In this document: positions 38,117-46,364 of the stretch, one piece after another
How positions within the stretch are numbered: position 1 is the stretch's first letter
Layout of the letters: each line of letters starts with the position of its first letter
Source of the DNA: Falsiroseomonas selenitidurans
GTDB taxonomy: Bacteria; Pseudomonadota; Alphaproteobacteria; Acetobacterales; Acetobacteraceae
Assembly: GCF_012103215.1 (NCBI RefSeq)
Contig: NZ_JAAVNE010000007.1
Location: 93,049-157,048, forward strand
Length of the DNA: 64,000 bases
Direction of reading: 5' to 3'
Position numbers and translations under genes: made by a program
The notes under the pieces: generated by a model
Database searches by the model: none
Told to the model about the DNA's origin: nothing
Seen by the model: only the letters and a program-made list of their open reading frames with translations

Positions 38117-40024
38117 TCAGGCCTGCGCCATCTCGGCATCCGCCGGCTGGGCGGTGCCGCGCAGGAAGCCTTCCAGCACCAGCATCTGCCAGATCGGCTG
38201 GGCGTGGTCGGCCTGGCCGGCCGCATGCTCGTCCACCAGGCGCCCCAGGGCCGCGGCGTCGAACAACCCGCTGTCCAGCATCGCCTCGCCGGTCAGGCGG
38301 GCGCGCACGGCATCGGCGCGGTCGCGGAACTGCCCGGCCAGGCCCTGAGCGAAGCCGCGCTTCGGCCCGCCCAGCACCGATTGCGGCAGCAGCGGCGCCA
38401 TGGCCTGGCGCAGCACCTGCTTGCCGATGCCGCCGCGCAGCTTCTGCGCCGCCGGCAGCGCCAGCCCCCATTCCACCAGCGGATGCGCCAGCAGCGGCGG
38501 CCGCACCTCCAGCGACACGGCCATGCTGGTGCGGTCCAGCTTGGTCAGAATGTCACCCGGCAGGTAGCTGTGCAGGTCGGCGTACTGCGCCTGCAGCAGC
38601 GGGTCCTCCGGGTCGCATTCCGCCATCAGCGCGGGGAAGCGCGCGGCGGGGTCGTAGCCGTCCAGCGCCGTGCGCAGGCTGGCGGAGAGCAGGCCGCGTC
38701 GGCGCTCCGCATGCAGCTTGCAGACGGTGCGGTAGTAGCCCAGCGCGCTGTCCAGGCTGAGCTCGGTCAGCGTGTTGCGCGCGCGCAGCCAGCGCGGCGC
38801 GCGGGCCAGAGCGGGGTAGGCGGCGGCCAGCCGGCCGATCACCTGCCGCCGCACGCCGGCCGGCAGCAGCCGGCGCACCCCGTCCGCCAGGCTGTGGAAG
38901 CGGTAGCGGCGGTAGCCGCCGAACACCTCGTCCCCGCCATCGCCGGACAGCGCCACCGTCACATGCTTGCGCGCCAGGGTGCAGACGGCCAGCGTCGGCA
39001 CCGCCGAATGGTCGCCGAAGGGCTCGCCGAACAGCGCCGCCTGGCCGCGCGCGGCGGCCAGGTAGTCCGCAATCGCCGCCTGGGCGCGATGCGTGGTGCC
39101 GTGCCGCGCGGCGACCTCGGCGGCGATGGCGCTTTCATCGTCCGGCCCCTCGAAGCCGATGGTGAAGCTTTCGATCCCCGGATGCGCACGGGCGGCCAGC
39201 GCGGTGACGGCGCCGGAATCGAGCCCGCCGGACAGGAAGGCGCCGAGCGGGACATCCGCCATCAGCCGGTCGCGCACCGCCGTGTCCAGCCGCCGCGCCA
39301 GTTCCGCCGCCGTGCCCTCGGTGGCCTGGGCGGCGCGGATCGGCGGCTGCCAGTAGCGGTACAGCGCCGCCGGCTCCGCCCGCCCGCGCTGCAGCAGCAG
39401 CGCATGCGCCGGCGGCAGGCGCTGGATGCCGGCGTGGATGCTGTGCGGGTCCGGCACGTAGCCGAGCGCGAGGAAATCCTCCAGCGCCGGCAGGTGCAGC
39501 CCCTGCGCCACGCCGGGCAGCGCCAGCAGCGGCGCCAGTTCCGAAGCGAAGGCCCAGCCGCCGCCCGGCGTGCGGGCGTAGTGCAGCGGCTTCTCCCCCA
39601 GCCGGTCGCGCGCCAGCAGCAATTCGCCGCGCCCGCGGTCCCACAGGGCGAAGGCGAACATGCCGTCCAGCCGGTCCAGCACACCCAGGCCCCAGGCGCG
39701 CCAGCCCAGCAGGATCGCCTCGGTGTCGGAGCGGGTGCGGAAGCGGTGGCCCAGGCTTTCCAGAGTCTGGCGAAGGGCCGCGTGGTTGTAGATCTCGCCA
39801 TTGAAGGTGATGACCACCTGGCCATCCTCCGTCGCCATCGGCTGCGCACCGCCGGCGAGGTCGACGATGGCGAGCCGCCGGTGGCCGAAGCCCAGATGCG
39901 GCTCGGCATGCAGCCCTTCCCCATCCGGCCCGCGATGGCGCACCGCCTCCGCCATGCGGTGCAGGACGCGCTGGTCGGGCGTTGCCGGGTCAAGCGGGTG
40001 GAACAGGCCGACGATGCCACACAT
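38117..40024 (-). CDS. asnB: Asparagine synthetase-type glutamine amidotransferase, exosortase-associated
   Basis: A 635-residue amidotransferase. Cys2 of MCGIVGLF is the glutaminase nucleophile, with FNGEIYNH and RSDTEAILLGW in the N-terminal domain. The synthetase domain has the pyrophosphate loop LSGGLDSGAV and VALSGDGGDEVFGGYRRY. The size is that of the amidotransferase commonly found in exosortase A loci, where it is thought to amidate a sugar carboxylate rather than make free asparagine. AGGAG lies 9 bases before the start. The flippase follows directly, so both act on the same glycan. Confidence 0.9.
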   Translation of the reverse strand: MCGIVGLFHPLDPATPDQRVLHRMAEAVRHRGPDGEGLHAEPHLGFGHRRLAIVDLAGGAQPMATEDGQVVITFNGEIYNHAALRQTLESLGHRFRTRSDTEAILLGWRAWGLGVLDRLDGMFAFALWDRGRGELLLARDRLGEKPLHYARTPGGGWAFASELAPLLALPGVAQGLHLPALEDFLALGYVPDPHSIHAGIQRLPPAHALLLQRGRAEPAALYRYWQPPIRAAQATEGTAAELARRLDTAVRDRLMADVPLGAFLSGGLDSGAVTALAARAHPGIESFTIGFEGPDDESAIAAEVAARHGTTHRAQAAIADYLAAARGQAALFGEPFGDHSAVPTLAVCTLARKHVTVALSGDGGDEVFGGYRRYRFHSLADGVRRLLPAGVRRQVIGRLAAAYPALARAPRWLRARNTLTELSLDSALGYYRTVCKLHAERRRGLLSASLRTALDGYDPAARFPALMAECDPEDPLLQAQYADLHSYLPGDILTKLDRTSMAVSLEVRPPLLAHPLVEWGLALPAAQKLRGGIGKQVLRQAMAPLLPQSVLGGPKRGFAQGLAGQFRDRADAVRARLTGEAMLDSGLFDAAALGRLVDEHAAGQADHAQPIWQMLVLEGFLRGTAQPADAEMAQA

Positions 40025-40214
40025 GCGGGGCTACTCCTGGTGGTCGAGCCGTGGGGCTCGCGGATGATCCGCCGCGGCGCTGCGCTTGCGGGCGGCCTGG
40101 GCCGGCATCAATCTGACAATGGCAACGGTGGAGGCGCGGGACGGTGCGGCAGCGTGGCCGAGGGGCAGGCCCGGTGCTGGGTGCCAGGCGGGCCGGCGGC
40201 GCCGGGGGGGCGCG
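40025..40214. other. 190-bp gap between epimerase and amidotransferase genes
   Basis: This gap separates two leftward genes, which suggests a second promoter for asnB and the flippase. Nothing convincing was recognised besides the asnB ribosome site next to 40025. Confidence 0.3.
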
Positions 40215-41336
40215 CTAGGTGCCGCGTCGCTGGTCCTGGCGGGCGTCCCTCGCCGTCATCCTTGGCCTGTCCGTCGCCTCCTGGCTGGTGGTGGGGGTGT
40301 TCCTCGGCTGGGTCTTCGGCTGAAGCCGGCGTGGCCGCGGCTTGGCCCGCGGCAGGGCGGCATCCGCCAGCCCGGGGCTGCCGGCGCGCAGCCAGGCAAT
40401 CACCTGCGCCAGCCCGTCATCCAGCGCGACCGGCGGCGCCAGCTGCAGCGCCTGGCGGGCGCGCAGCACGGAGCCGACGGAATGGCGGATGTCGCCCAGC
40501 CGTGGCGGCTGGTGGCTGACCTGCGGCGGCGTGCGGCAGACCCGCCCGATGCTCGCCACCAGCTCCAGCAGCGAGGTGGGCTGCCCGGTGCAGACATTGA
40601 ACACGGGTGCCTCCGCACGCGCCGCCGGCAGCGCCGCCAGCAGGGCGGCGACCACATCGGCGACATAGACGAAGTCCCGCGTCTGCCGGCCATCGCCATG
40701 CACCGCGATCGGCTGTGCCCGCGCCAGGCGTTCGCAGAAGATGGAGATCACCCCGGAATAGGGGGAGCGCGGGTCCTGCCGCGGCCCGTAGACATTGAAG
40801 AATCGCAGCCCGACGCTGGGCACGCCATGCACCACGCCGGCGACGCGGGCATGCAGCTCGCAGCCCAGCTTGTCGGCGCCATAGGCGGACAGCGGCCGGG
40901 CCGGCGCGTCCTCGTCCAGCGGCACCAGCTCCGGCACCCCGTAGATGGCGGCGGAGGAGGCATAGGCCACCGGTATGGGGCCGTTGGCGCCGGCCCGCGC
41001 CGCGTCCAGCACCGCGATGGTGGCGGAGAGGTTGATGCGGTGCGTCTCCAGCCACGCCTCCGTGCAGCGGGCGACGGAGGCGATGGCGGCGAGGTGGAAG
41101 CAGCCATCCACCCCCTGCATCGCCGCCCGCACGGTGGCGGGGTCCGCCACGTTGCCGACGAGGAGGCTGGCGCCCGGGGCCAGATTGGCGCGGGAGCCGG
41201 TCGAGAGGTCGTCCAGCACCCGGACCTCATCCCCGCGCGCCACCAGGGCGGCGCAGAGATGCGAACCGATGAAGCCGCAACCGCCTGTCACGAGAAGTAA
41301 TGCCACTGGACTACCGCACCGTTTCCATGCGGACAT
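40215..41336 (-). CDS. NAD-dependent nucleotide-sugar epimerase (extended SDR)
   Basis: About 373 residues. LLVTGGCGFIGSHLCAALVARG is the cofactor site, YGADK the active-site tyrosine and lysine, and RFFNVYGPRQDPRSPYSGV the substrate block typical of UDP-GlcNAc/UDP-glucose 4-epimerase-like proteins. Start is uncertain: ATG 41336, ATG 41345 or GTG 41306 (closest to the domain) are all possible, with no clear ribosome site. The last 45 residues are a basic, proline- and glutamine-rich tail with four AGG codons, unlike the rest of the gene. That stretch is antisense to a short hydrophobic reading frame. It is the first gene after an AT-rich promoter region. Confidence 0.85.
   Translation of the reverse strand: MSAWKRCGSPVALLLVTGGCGFIGSHLCAALVARGDEVRVLDDLSTGSRANLAPGASLLVGNVADPATVRAAMQGVDGCFHLAAIASVARCTEAWLETHRINLSATIAVLDAARAGANGPIPVAYASSAAIYGVPELVPLDEDAPARPLSAYGADKLGCELHARVAGVVHGVPSVGLRFFNVYGPRQDPRSPYSGVISIFCERLARAQPIAVHGDGRQTRDFVYVADVVAALLAALPAARAEAPVFNVCTGQPTSLLELVASIGRVCRTPPQVSHQPPRLGDIRHSVGSVLRARQALQLAPPVALDDGLAQVIAWLRAGSPGLADAALPRAKPRPRRLQPKTQPRNTPTTSQEATDRPRMTARDARQDQRRGT
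40219..40323 (+). CDS. Possible 34-residue membrane peptide, antisense to the epimerase tail
   Basis: A GTG-started frame encodes a basic start (MPRRWSWR) and one hydrophobic helix rich in Leu, Val, Ala and Trp, ending FGWVFG-like before a TGA. Nearly all codons end in G or C. The opposite strand here is the odd AGG-containing tail of the epimerase, so the plus-strand frame may be the selected one. A run of seven G lies 9 bases before the start. Small one-helix proteins of this style occur in alphaproteobacteria, but no homologue can be named. Confidence 0.35.
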   Translation: MPRRWSWRASLAVILGLSVASWLVVGVFLGWVFG

Positions 41337-41573
41337 CTTAATCATAAAACCAACAGAAAGAGACGGTTCGGATTATTGGTTCTCATGTTATTGATAAACT
41401 GTATGGTAATTATCCGGTTTGCACCAAGGTTAATTTGGTTGATTCAATTGCATCTGAAGTAAATTGCTTATTTTGGTTGGAACTTCGCAGGATGTGGAAA
41501 ACCTCCGCGGCGGGCCCCAGAGACCCTTTGAGAATGCCGCCGAACCGACCGGCCCCTGTCGCCAAACGGTCTG
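41337..41573. promoter_or_regulatory. AT-rich promoter region of the leftward glycan block
   Basis: Bases 41337-41490 are strikingly AT-rich for this genome and lie just upstream of the epimerase gene, so they probably contain its promoter. ACCAA and TTGGT at about 41423-41439 form a small inverted repeat. No clear -35/-10 pair was chosen. The right copy of the dispersed element begins at 41518. Confidence 0.4.
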
Positions 41574-41578
41574 TCAGC
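41518..41578 (+). repeat. Right copy of the 61-bp dispersed element
   Basis: Same orientation as the copy at 29180-29240. The arms are AGAGACC (41519-41525) and GGTCTGT (41568-41574), one mismatch from a perfect inverted pair. Read with their inner bases (AGACCCTTT and AAACGGTCT) they are again one mismatch apart. The element overlaps the stop codon of the leftward gene ending at 41574. Together the copies bracket 12.3 kb of glycan genes. Confidence 0.65.
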
Positions 41579-43658
41579 GGCAGCCGCGCCGAAGCCCGGG
41601 CCGGCGGGGCCGGTCGCGCGGCGTGATGTTGAAGGCCGGGTTGCGCTGGTAGTCGGCGATGGCGGTGTAGGGCGCCCCCGCCTCCACCAGCCAGCCATAG
41701 GCACGCCGCGCCTCCACCGAGCCGGTGACGTCGGACAGCGCCGCCAGGCTCTGCAGCGCAAGCTGCGCGTAGTCGCCCTGGGAACGCCGCCAGCCCTCGC
41801 CGTTGGAGATGCCCTTCTCCCGCATCGCGGCGGCGATGGCGGACCAGCTGCGCAGCGGTGCCCGTGCCTCCGGGTCCGCGTTCACCGCCAGCAGGTAGGC
41901 GGCGCCATCATGCGGCGGGAAGCCTTCCGCCGCCGCCAGGAAGCGGCCGGCGAGGAAATTCTCCATCCAGCCCAGCACCGCCCGCGCATCCGCCTGCCCG
42001 CGCCGCGCGGCGGCGGCGGCGGAGGAGGCGAAATAGTCCTGCTGCCAGGGCGGCAGCATCCCCGGCTCCCCGTACTCGCCGGGAATCCAGCCATGCGCCT
42101 CGCCCTGCGCACGGGTCCAGGCGGGGATCTGCTGGCGCAGCCAGGCCCAGTTGGCGGCCTCCACCTGGCGCAGCCACGCGACCGTCGGGTTGCCATCCGG
42201 CCCGGCCCAGGCGGCATTGCCCACCTGGCGCATCAGCCAGGCGGCGCTGCGCACCTGGTTGCCGCGCACCAGATTCACCCCCTCCGCCAGGCCCGGCCGC
42301 CCAGCCTCGCCGCGGCGCAGCGGCCAGCGGCCGGCGACGCACCAGGCGGATTGCGCCAGCAATTCGTCCAGGCAGGCGCGGCGGCCGGTCAGCAGCCAGG
42401 GCAGGGTGTTCAGGTCCGGCTGGTGCGAGGGCGCCAGGGTCCAGCCGGTATCGCCGGGGATCGGCTGCGCCAGGCCGCGGGGCGGGGTGCCGCCGCGCGG
42501 GTCGGTCCACAGCCTCGGCCAGCGCTGCGTGTCCAGCCAGCGGCCTTCCGCCGTGTCCCAGACATGCCAGGGGATGCTGCCGGCGGCTTCCGCCTGCCCC
42601 ATCGCATAGGCCGCGGCGCGCGGGTCGCCGGTCTGCAGCCAAGCCGCCTGGGACTGCGTCATCGGCCCGATATCCGGCCGGCCGCCGGACTGGCCCATCT
42701 GCTGCGCCAGGTGGCGCGCGCCCAGCGGCGCCGCCCACGCCGGCGTGGCGGTGCGCGCGGCCAGCTGGTTCAGCAGCCGCGCCTGCACCCCCGTGGTCAG
42801 GTCGTAGCGTGGCGTCGCGCCGGCCTCCGCCAGATAGGCGGCATCGTGCCGGGGGAAGGGCGGCGGCCCGCCGGTGGCGACCAGCCTGCCCCAGCCGGTG
42901 TACTGGTGCTGGCGCGGAATCTCCGCCGCCAGGGCTTCCCTGCCGTCGATTAGCAGGCGCATGGCATAGCCCACCGCGCCGCCGCCGGGCTGCATCGCGC
43001 CATCGTTGCGCAGCCAGAGATCGACGCGCATCTCCCCATCCGCGCGCAGCGCCACATCCGCCACCAGCCGCAGCGAGGTGACGCCGCGCAGCGGCACCGG
43101 CTGTTCCACCCGGCCTTCCAGCCACAGCGGGCCGCGGCGCCAGGCGCCCTGCGCCAGCCCGTGGCGCAGCGCCGCCAGCAGGTCGAAGCGCTGGTCCGCC
43201 AGGTGCAGGATGGCGCTGCGCCGGGCCAGGATCGGCGCCGCGTCGAAGGCCGGGCCGGGCGGCGCGCCATCGCGTGTCAGCACCACCCCGGCCGTGCCGC
43301 CTTCCGTCAGCGGCGGCGCGGCCAGCGCCACCAGCACGATGCGGGCGGAGCCATCGGCGTGGCGCGTCTTGATGTCCGCCTGCACCCGCAGCGGCGTGCC
43401 ATCCGCCAGCCGGGCGCCGAGCGCAGCGCCGCGCGGCAGGTCGCCGGGGCGGAAGGCCTGGCCGAAGCCGAGGATGCTGGCGCCGGGCGCGCCGGTGCCT
43501 TCAAGCAGCAGCCCGACGATGTCGCCGGGCCGATCCGCACAGGGCATGGTGGGCGCCGTCACCAGCCCGGCCGCACCGCCGGCGCCACGCGCCTGTGCGC
43601 AGGCGGCGCCCGGCAGCAGCAGCGCCGCCGCCGCCAATCCGCGCCGGGTCAGGCGCAT
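41574..43658 (-). CDS. Secreted RIFT-barrel/helical-domain protein, short paralogue
   Basis: A 694-residue protein with an N-terminal signal peptide (RRGLAAAALLLPGAACAQA, cleavage after AQA likely). The mature part is homologous over its length to the first 650 residues of the protein at 25707-28862: compare LRVQADIKTRHADGSARIVL, QVRSAAWLMRQV, LPPWQQDYFASS and MENFLAGRFLAAAEGF. It lacks the linker and CBM60-like modules. It is the last gene of the leftward exosortase operon, overlapping the transferase upstream by 10 bases, so it probably acts in the periplasm or outside the cell on the polysaccharide. A lyase or hydrolase role is only suggested by the resemblance of its N-terminus to rhamnogalacturonan-lyase-like RIFT domains. 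Confidence 0.75.
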   Translation of the reverse strand: MRLTRRGLAAAALLLPGAACAQARGAGGAAGLVTAPTMPCADRPGDIVGLLLEGTGAPGASILGFGQAFRPGDLPRGAALGARLADGTPLRVQADIKTRHADGSARIVLVALAAPPLTEGGTAGVVLTRDGAPPGPAFDAAPILARRSAILHLADQRFDLLAALRHGLAQGAWRRGPLWLEGRVEQPVPLRGVTSLRLVADVALRADGEMRVDLWLRNDGAMQPGGGAVGYAMRLLIDGREALAAEIPRQHQYTGWGRLVATGGPPPFPRHDAAYLAEAGATPRYDLTTGVQARLLNQLAARTATPAWAAPLGARHLAQQMGQSGGRPDIGPMTQSQAAWLQTGDPRAAAYAMGQAEAAGSIPWHVWDTAEGRWLDTQRWPRLWTDPRGGTPPRGLAQPIPGDTGWTLAPSHQPDLNTLPWLLTGRRACLDELLAQSAWCVAGRWPLRRGEAGRPGLAEGVNLVRGNQVRSAAWLMRQVGNAAWAGPDGNPTVAWLRQVEAANWAWLRQQIPAWTRAQGEAHGWIPGEYGEPGMLPPWQQDYFASSAAAAARRGQADARAVLGWMENFLAGRFLAAAEGFPPHDGAAYLLAVNADPEARAPLRSWSAIAAAMREKGISNGEGWRRSQGDYAQLALQSLAALSDVTGSVEARRAYGWLVEAGAPYTAIADYQRNPAFNITPRDRPRRPGLRRGCR

Positions 43659-44905
43659 GCCAGAACCCCCCGGAACACCGCCAGCTGCCCGGCGGTGGTC
43701 TCGTCCCAGGAAAATCCCTCGGCATAGGCGCGGGTCGCGGCCCGTCCGGGCGGCGTGGCCAGCAGGCGGCGGGCGGCGACGGCGATCGCCTCCGGCGTCG
43801 TCTCCGGCATCACCAGGCCCGCGGCCGGCGCGCGCACCGCCTCCCGGCTGCCCCAGGCCGGGCTGGCGATGACGGGCGTGCCGCAGGCCATCGATTCCAG
43901 CAGCACATTCGCCCAGCCTTCCCGTGCCGAGGCCAGCACCAGCGCATCCGCCGCATCGTAGAAGCGCGGCAGCTCCGCATGCGGGCGCGCACCCGGCATG
44001 TGCACGCGCCCGGCCACGCCCAGCTGCGCCGCCAGCGCCGCCAGCGCCGCACGTTCCGGCCCCTCGCCCAGGATCAGCAGCGCGATGTCCGGCGGCAGCC
44101 GCGTCAGCGCGCGGATCACGTGGTGGTGCCCCTTGCGCGCGATCAGGTGCCCGACGGACAGCAGCAGCGGGCCGTCGCCAAGGGCGAATTCCGCCCGCAC
44201 CGCGGCGCCGGTCCCGGTCGGGCGGAAGGCCTCCAGGTCCACGCCGTTGCGCAGCACGGTGACCTTGCCGGCCGGCGCACCCAGCGCCACCAGCCCGTCC
44301 TTCAGCCCGACGCTGACGGCGATCAGCGCATCCGCTTCCCGGATCGCGCGCTCGATCAGCCGGCGCGGCATGGCGTGGTCCGGCAATTGGGAGATGTCGG
44401 ACCCGCGCGCGGTGATCACCACCGGCAGGCCGAATGCGCGGCCCAGCCGCACCGCGGCGACGCCGTCAGGGTAGACATAATGCGCGTCGATGGCGTCGAA
44501 GCGGTGGCCATCGGCCAGCAGCCGCGCCAGCGCCCGCCTGGCGCTGGCGAACAGCGCGGCGGGGCCGCTGTACATGCCAAGGCCGGGTGGCGCGACGAAG
44601 CGCGGGTGCAGCACGGTCAGGCCGTGCCGGACCTCCTGCGCCGCCACGCCGGCCGGCCGGTTGCGCGCCAGCGGGAACCAGGGCACGGGCGCGAGCACCA
44701 GGCTGCGCGCCTCACCGCTGGCGATCAGGTGGCGCAGGCGGTTTTCGACGAAGACGCCATGGTTCGGCTGCGCCGCGTTCGGGAACAGCGTGCTGAAGGT
44801 CAGCAGGCGCAGCGCCGGGCGGCTGGCGGGGCGGGGGCCCGGCCGGGCCGTGGCGGGAGGCCCGGCCTGCAGCGGGCTCAGCAGGGTCTGGTCCGGCGAT
44901 GTCAT
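43649..44905 (-). CDS. Glycosyltransferase, family 4, of the exosortase A locus
   Basis: A 418-residue GT-B transferase. RLLTFSTLFPNAAQPNHGVF and VVITARGSDISQLP are typical of transferases in exosortase A clusters. Donor motifs are SVGHLIARKGHHHVIRAL, LLILGEGPERAAL and LASAREGWANVLLESMACG with the catalytic glutamates. The frame is open upstream, but GGAGGAGA 7 bases before the ATG at 44905 decides the start. It overlaps the small upstream gene and the downstream secreted protein gene. Confidence 0.88.
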   Translation of the reverse strand: MTSPDQTLLSPLQAGPPATARPGPRPASRPALRLLTFSTLFPNAAQPNHGVFVENRLRHLIASGEARSLVLAPVPWFPLARNRPAGVAAQEVRHGLTVLHPRFVAPPGLGMYSGPAALFASARRALARLLADGHRFDAIDAHYVYPDGVAAVRLGRAFGLPVVITARGSDISQLPDHAMPRRLIERAIREADALIAVSVGLKDGLVALGAPAGKVTVLRNGVDLEAFRPTGTGAAVRAEFALGDGPLLLSVGHLIARKGHHHVIRALTRLPPDIALLILGEGPERAALAALAAQLGVAGRVHMPGARPHAELPRFYDAADALVLASAREGWANVLLESMACGTPVIASPAWGSREAVRAPAAGLVMPETTPEAIAVAARRLLATPPGRAATRAYAEGFSWDETTAGQLAVFRGVLACA

Positions 44906-45029
44906 GGGCGATCTCCTCCCGCATGTCGAAGGGCCACCAGCCCCATTTGTCGGGCGGCTTCGCCCGGGCGGACCAGACGCACAGCCAGGCGAAGCCCAGC
45001 AGCGAGGCCAGGAAGAACAGGCCGTCCAT
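44712..45029 (-). CDS. Small single-helix membrane protein
   Basis: The frame encodes MDGLFFLASLLGFAWLCVWS, a hydrophobic helix, then a short WWPFDMREE segment. GGAG lies 7 bases before the ATG. Its formal length is 105 residues because no stop occurs until 44712, inside the transferase gene; the second half is low-complexity Pro/Ala/Arg and may not be selected. It sits between the O-ligase and transferase genes in the right direction, where small membrane proteins are common in such loci. No function is known to me. Confidence 0.5.
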   Translation of the reverse strand: MDGLFFLASLLGFAWLCVWSARAKPPDKWGWWPFDMREEIAHDIAGPDPAEPAAGRASRHGPAGPPPRQPPGAAPADLQHAVPERGAAEPWRLRRKPPAPPDRQR

Positions 45030-45059
45030 GCCGCATCTCCATCATCGGGCCGTGTCGGC

Positions 45060-46355
45060 TCATGCCGGCCTCCAGCGCGGCCGGGTATCCGCCCAGGGGC
45101 GTACCGGCGCGGCGGCGGCCGATTCCTGCCGCACCAGCAGATGCGCCGCGCCGATGACGACCAGCAGCGTCCACAGGAAGTCCCAGTAGCTGAGCGACAG
45201 GAAGGTGCCGCTGACCAGGTAGGCGACGAGCGAGACCTGGGCCATGCGGCCGAGGTCATGGGCCCAGCGCAACGCCGAGCTGCCGCGCGCCCGCCGCACC
45301 AGCGCCTGCGCATACCAGGCACCGGCCAGGATGATGCCGCACCAGACGAAGAAGGTGGGGAAGCCCTGCTCCGCCAGCAGTTCGAACCAGATGCTGTGGA
45401 TGGCGCGCGCCGGCGCTTCCGGCGCCACGCGGTCCACGACAGACCGCGTGTAGGTGCCGGTGAAGCCGGTGCCGAGCATCGGCCGGTCCAGCGCCAGGCG
45501 AAAGGCGACGCCCCACAGCATCAGCCGCTGCGACGCGGATTCGTCCTCCTGGTAGGTGCGCAGCGTCTCCATCCGCTGGGCCCATTGCGGCGGCATGAAG
45601 GTGATGGCGCCGGCGACCGCCACGGCCAGCACGGCCGCGGAGACCAGCTTGCGCCGGCTGCGCCACCACAGCGTCAGCGTCACCGCGACAAGCCCGAGCA
45701 GCGCGCCGCGCGAATAGGTGGCGACGGTGGAAAGCAGTGTCAGCGCCATGGCGGCGGCAAGGCCCGTGCGCACCAGGGCGTGGCGCGACTGCAGGCGCAG
45801 GTAGTTCATCAGCGGCAGGGTCACCAGCATGGCCGCGGCCAGGTGGTTGTTGTCCTCGATCATCGTCTGCTGCGGGCCCCAGATGCGGTAGTTGCCGCCG
45901 GTGATGATCGCGAAGATGCCGCCGCGCACGCCGAAATAGCCGATCGACAGCACCATCACCCAGATCAGCGCGTGGATGCGCCAGCGGTCCGTCAGCAGCG
46001 CGCCGGTCAGCAGCAGGCCGAGCAGCACCTTGCTCACCGCGCTGTACTTGGCCCAGACCGCGACCGGGTCGCCCAGCGCCGTCAGGCTGGTGACGGTGAT
46101 GCAGGCCAGGAAGACCACCAGCATCAGCATCACGCCGTTGAAGCGGGCGCGGCGCAACTCGCCCGACAGCACCAGCCCGGCCAGTGCCACGGCGAAGACC
46201 ACCATCGCCCAGGGGATGGCGGTGGTGAAGCCGTAGACCAGCCGGTGCGGGTTCAGGAAGGCGATCCAGCACCACAGCAGCACGCCGACGAAGGGGCGGA
46301 ACAGCGCCAGCGGCAGCAGCCCCGCCATCGTCGCCATGAAGACCGCGTCACGCAT
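45060..46355 (-). CDS. O-glycosylation ligase-like membrane protein, exosortase A-associated
   Basis: A 431-residue polytopic protein of the Wzy/WaaL O-antigen ligase group. NPHRLVYGFTTAIPWAMVVF near the start is characteristic of the exosortase A-associated subgroup. It has about ten to twelve helices, a large periplasmic loop around residues 275-320 (RTYQEDESASQRLMLW, IHSIWFELLAEQGF) and the conserved TYSRGALLGL. The family is thought to polymerise the repeat or attach glycan to exported PEP-CTERM proteins. It starts 9 bases after the prsT stop. Confidence 0.9.
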   Translation of the reverse strand: MRDAVFMATMAGLLPLALFRPFVGVLLWCWIAFLNPHRLVYGFTTAIPWAMVVFAVALAGLVLSGELRRARFNGVMLMLVVFLACITVTSLTALGDPVAVWAKYSAVSKVLLGLLLTGALLTDRWRIHALIWVMVLSIGYFGVRGGIFAIITGGNYRIWGPQQTMIEDNNHLAAAMLVTLPLMNYLRLQSRHALVRTGLAAAMALTLLSTVATYSRGALLGLVAVTLTLWWRSRRKLVSAAVLAVAVAGAITFMPPQWAQRMETLRTYQEDESASQRLMLWGVAFRLALDRPMLGTGFTGTYTRSVVDRVAPEAPARAIHSIWFELLAEQGFPTFFVWCGIILAGAWYAQALVRRARGSSALRWAHDLGRMAQVSLVAYLVSGTFLSLSYWDFLWTLLVVIGAAHLLVRQESAAAAPVRPWADTRPRWRPA

Positions 46356-46364
46356 GCCGGGGGT

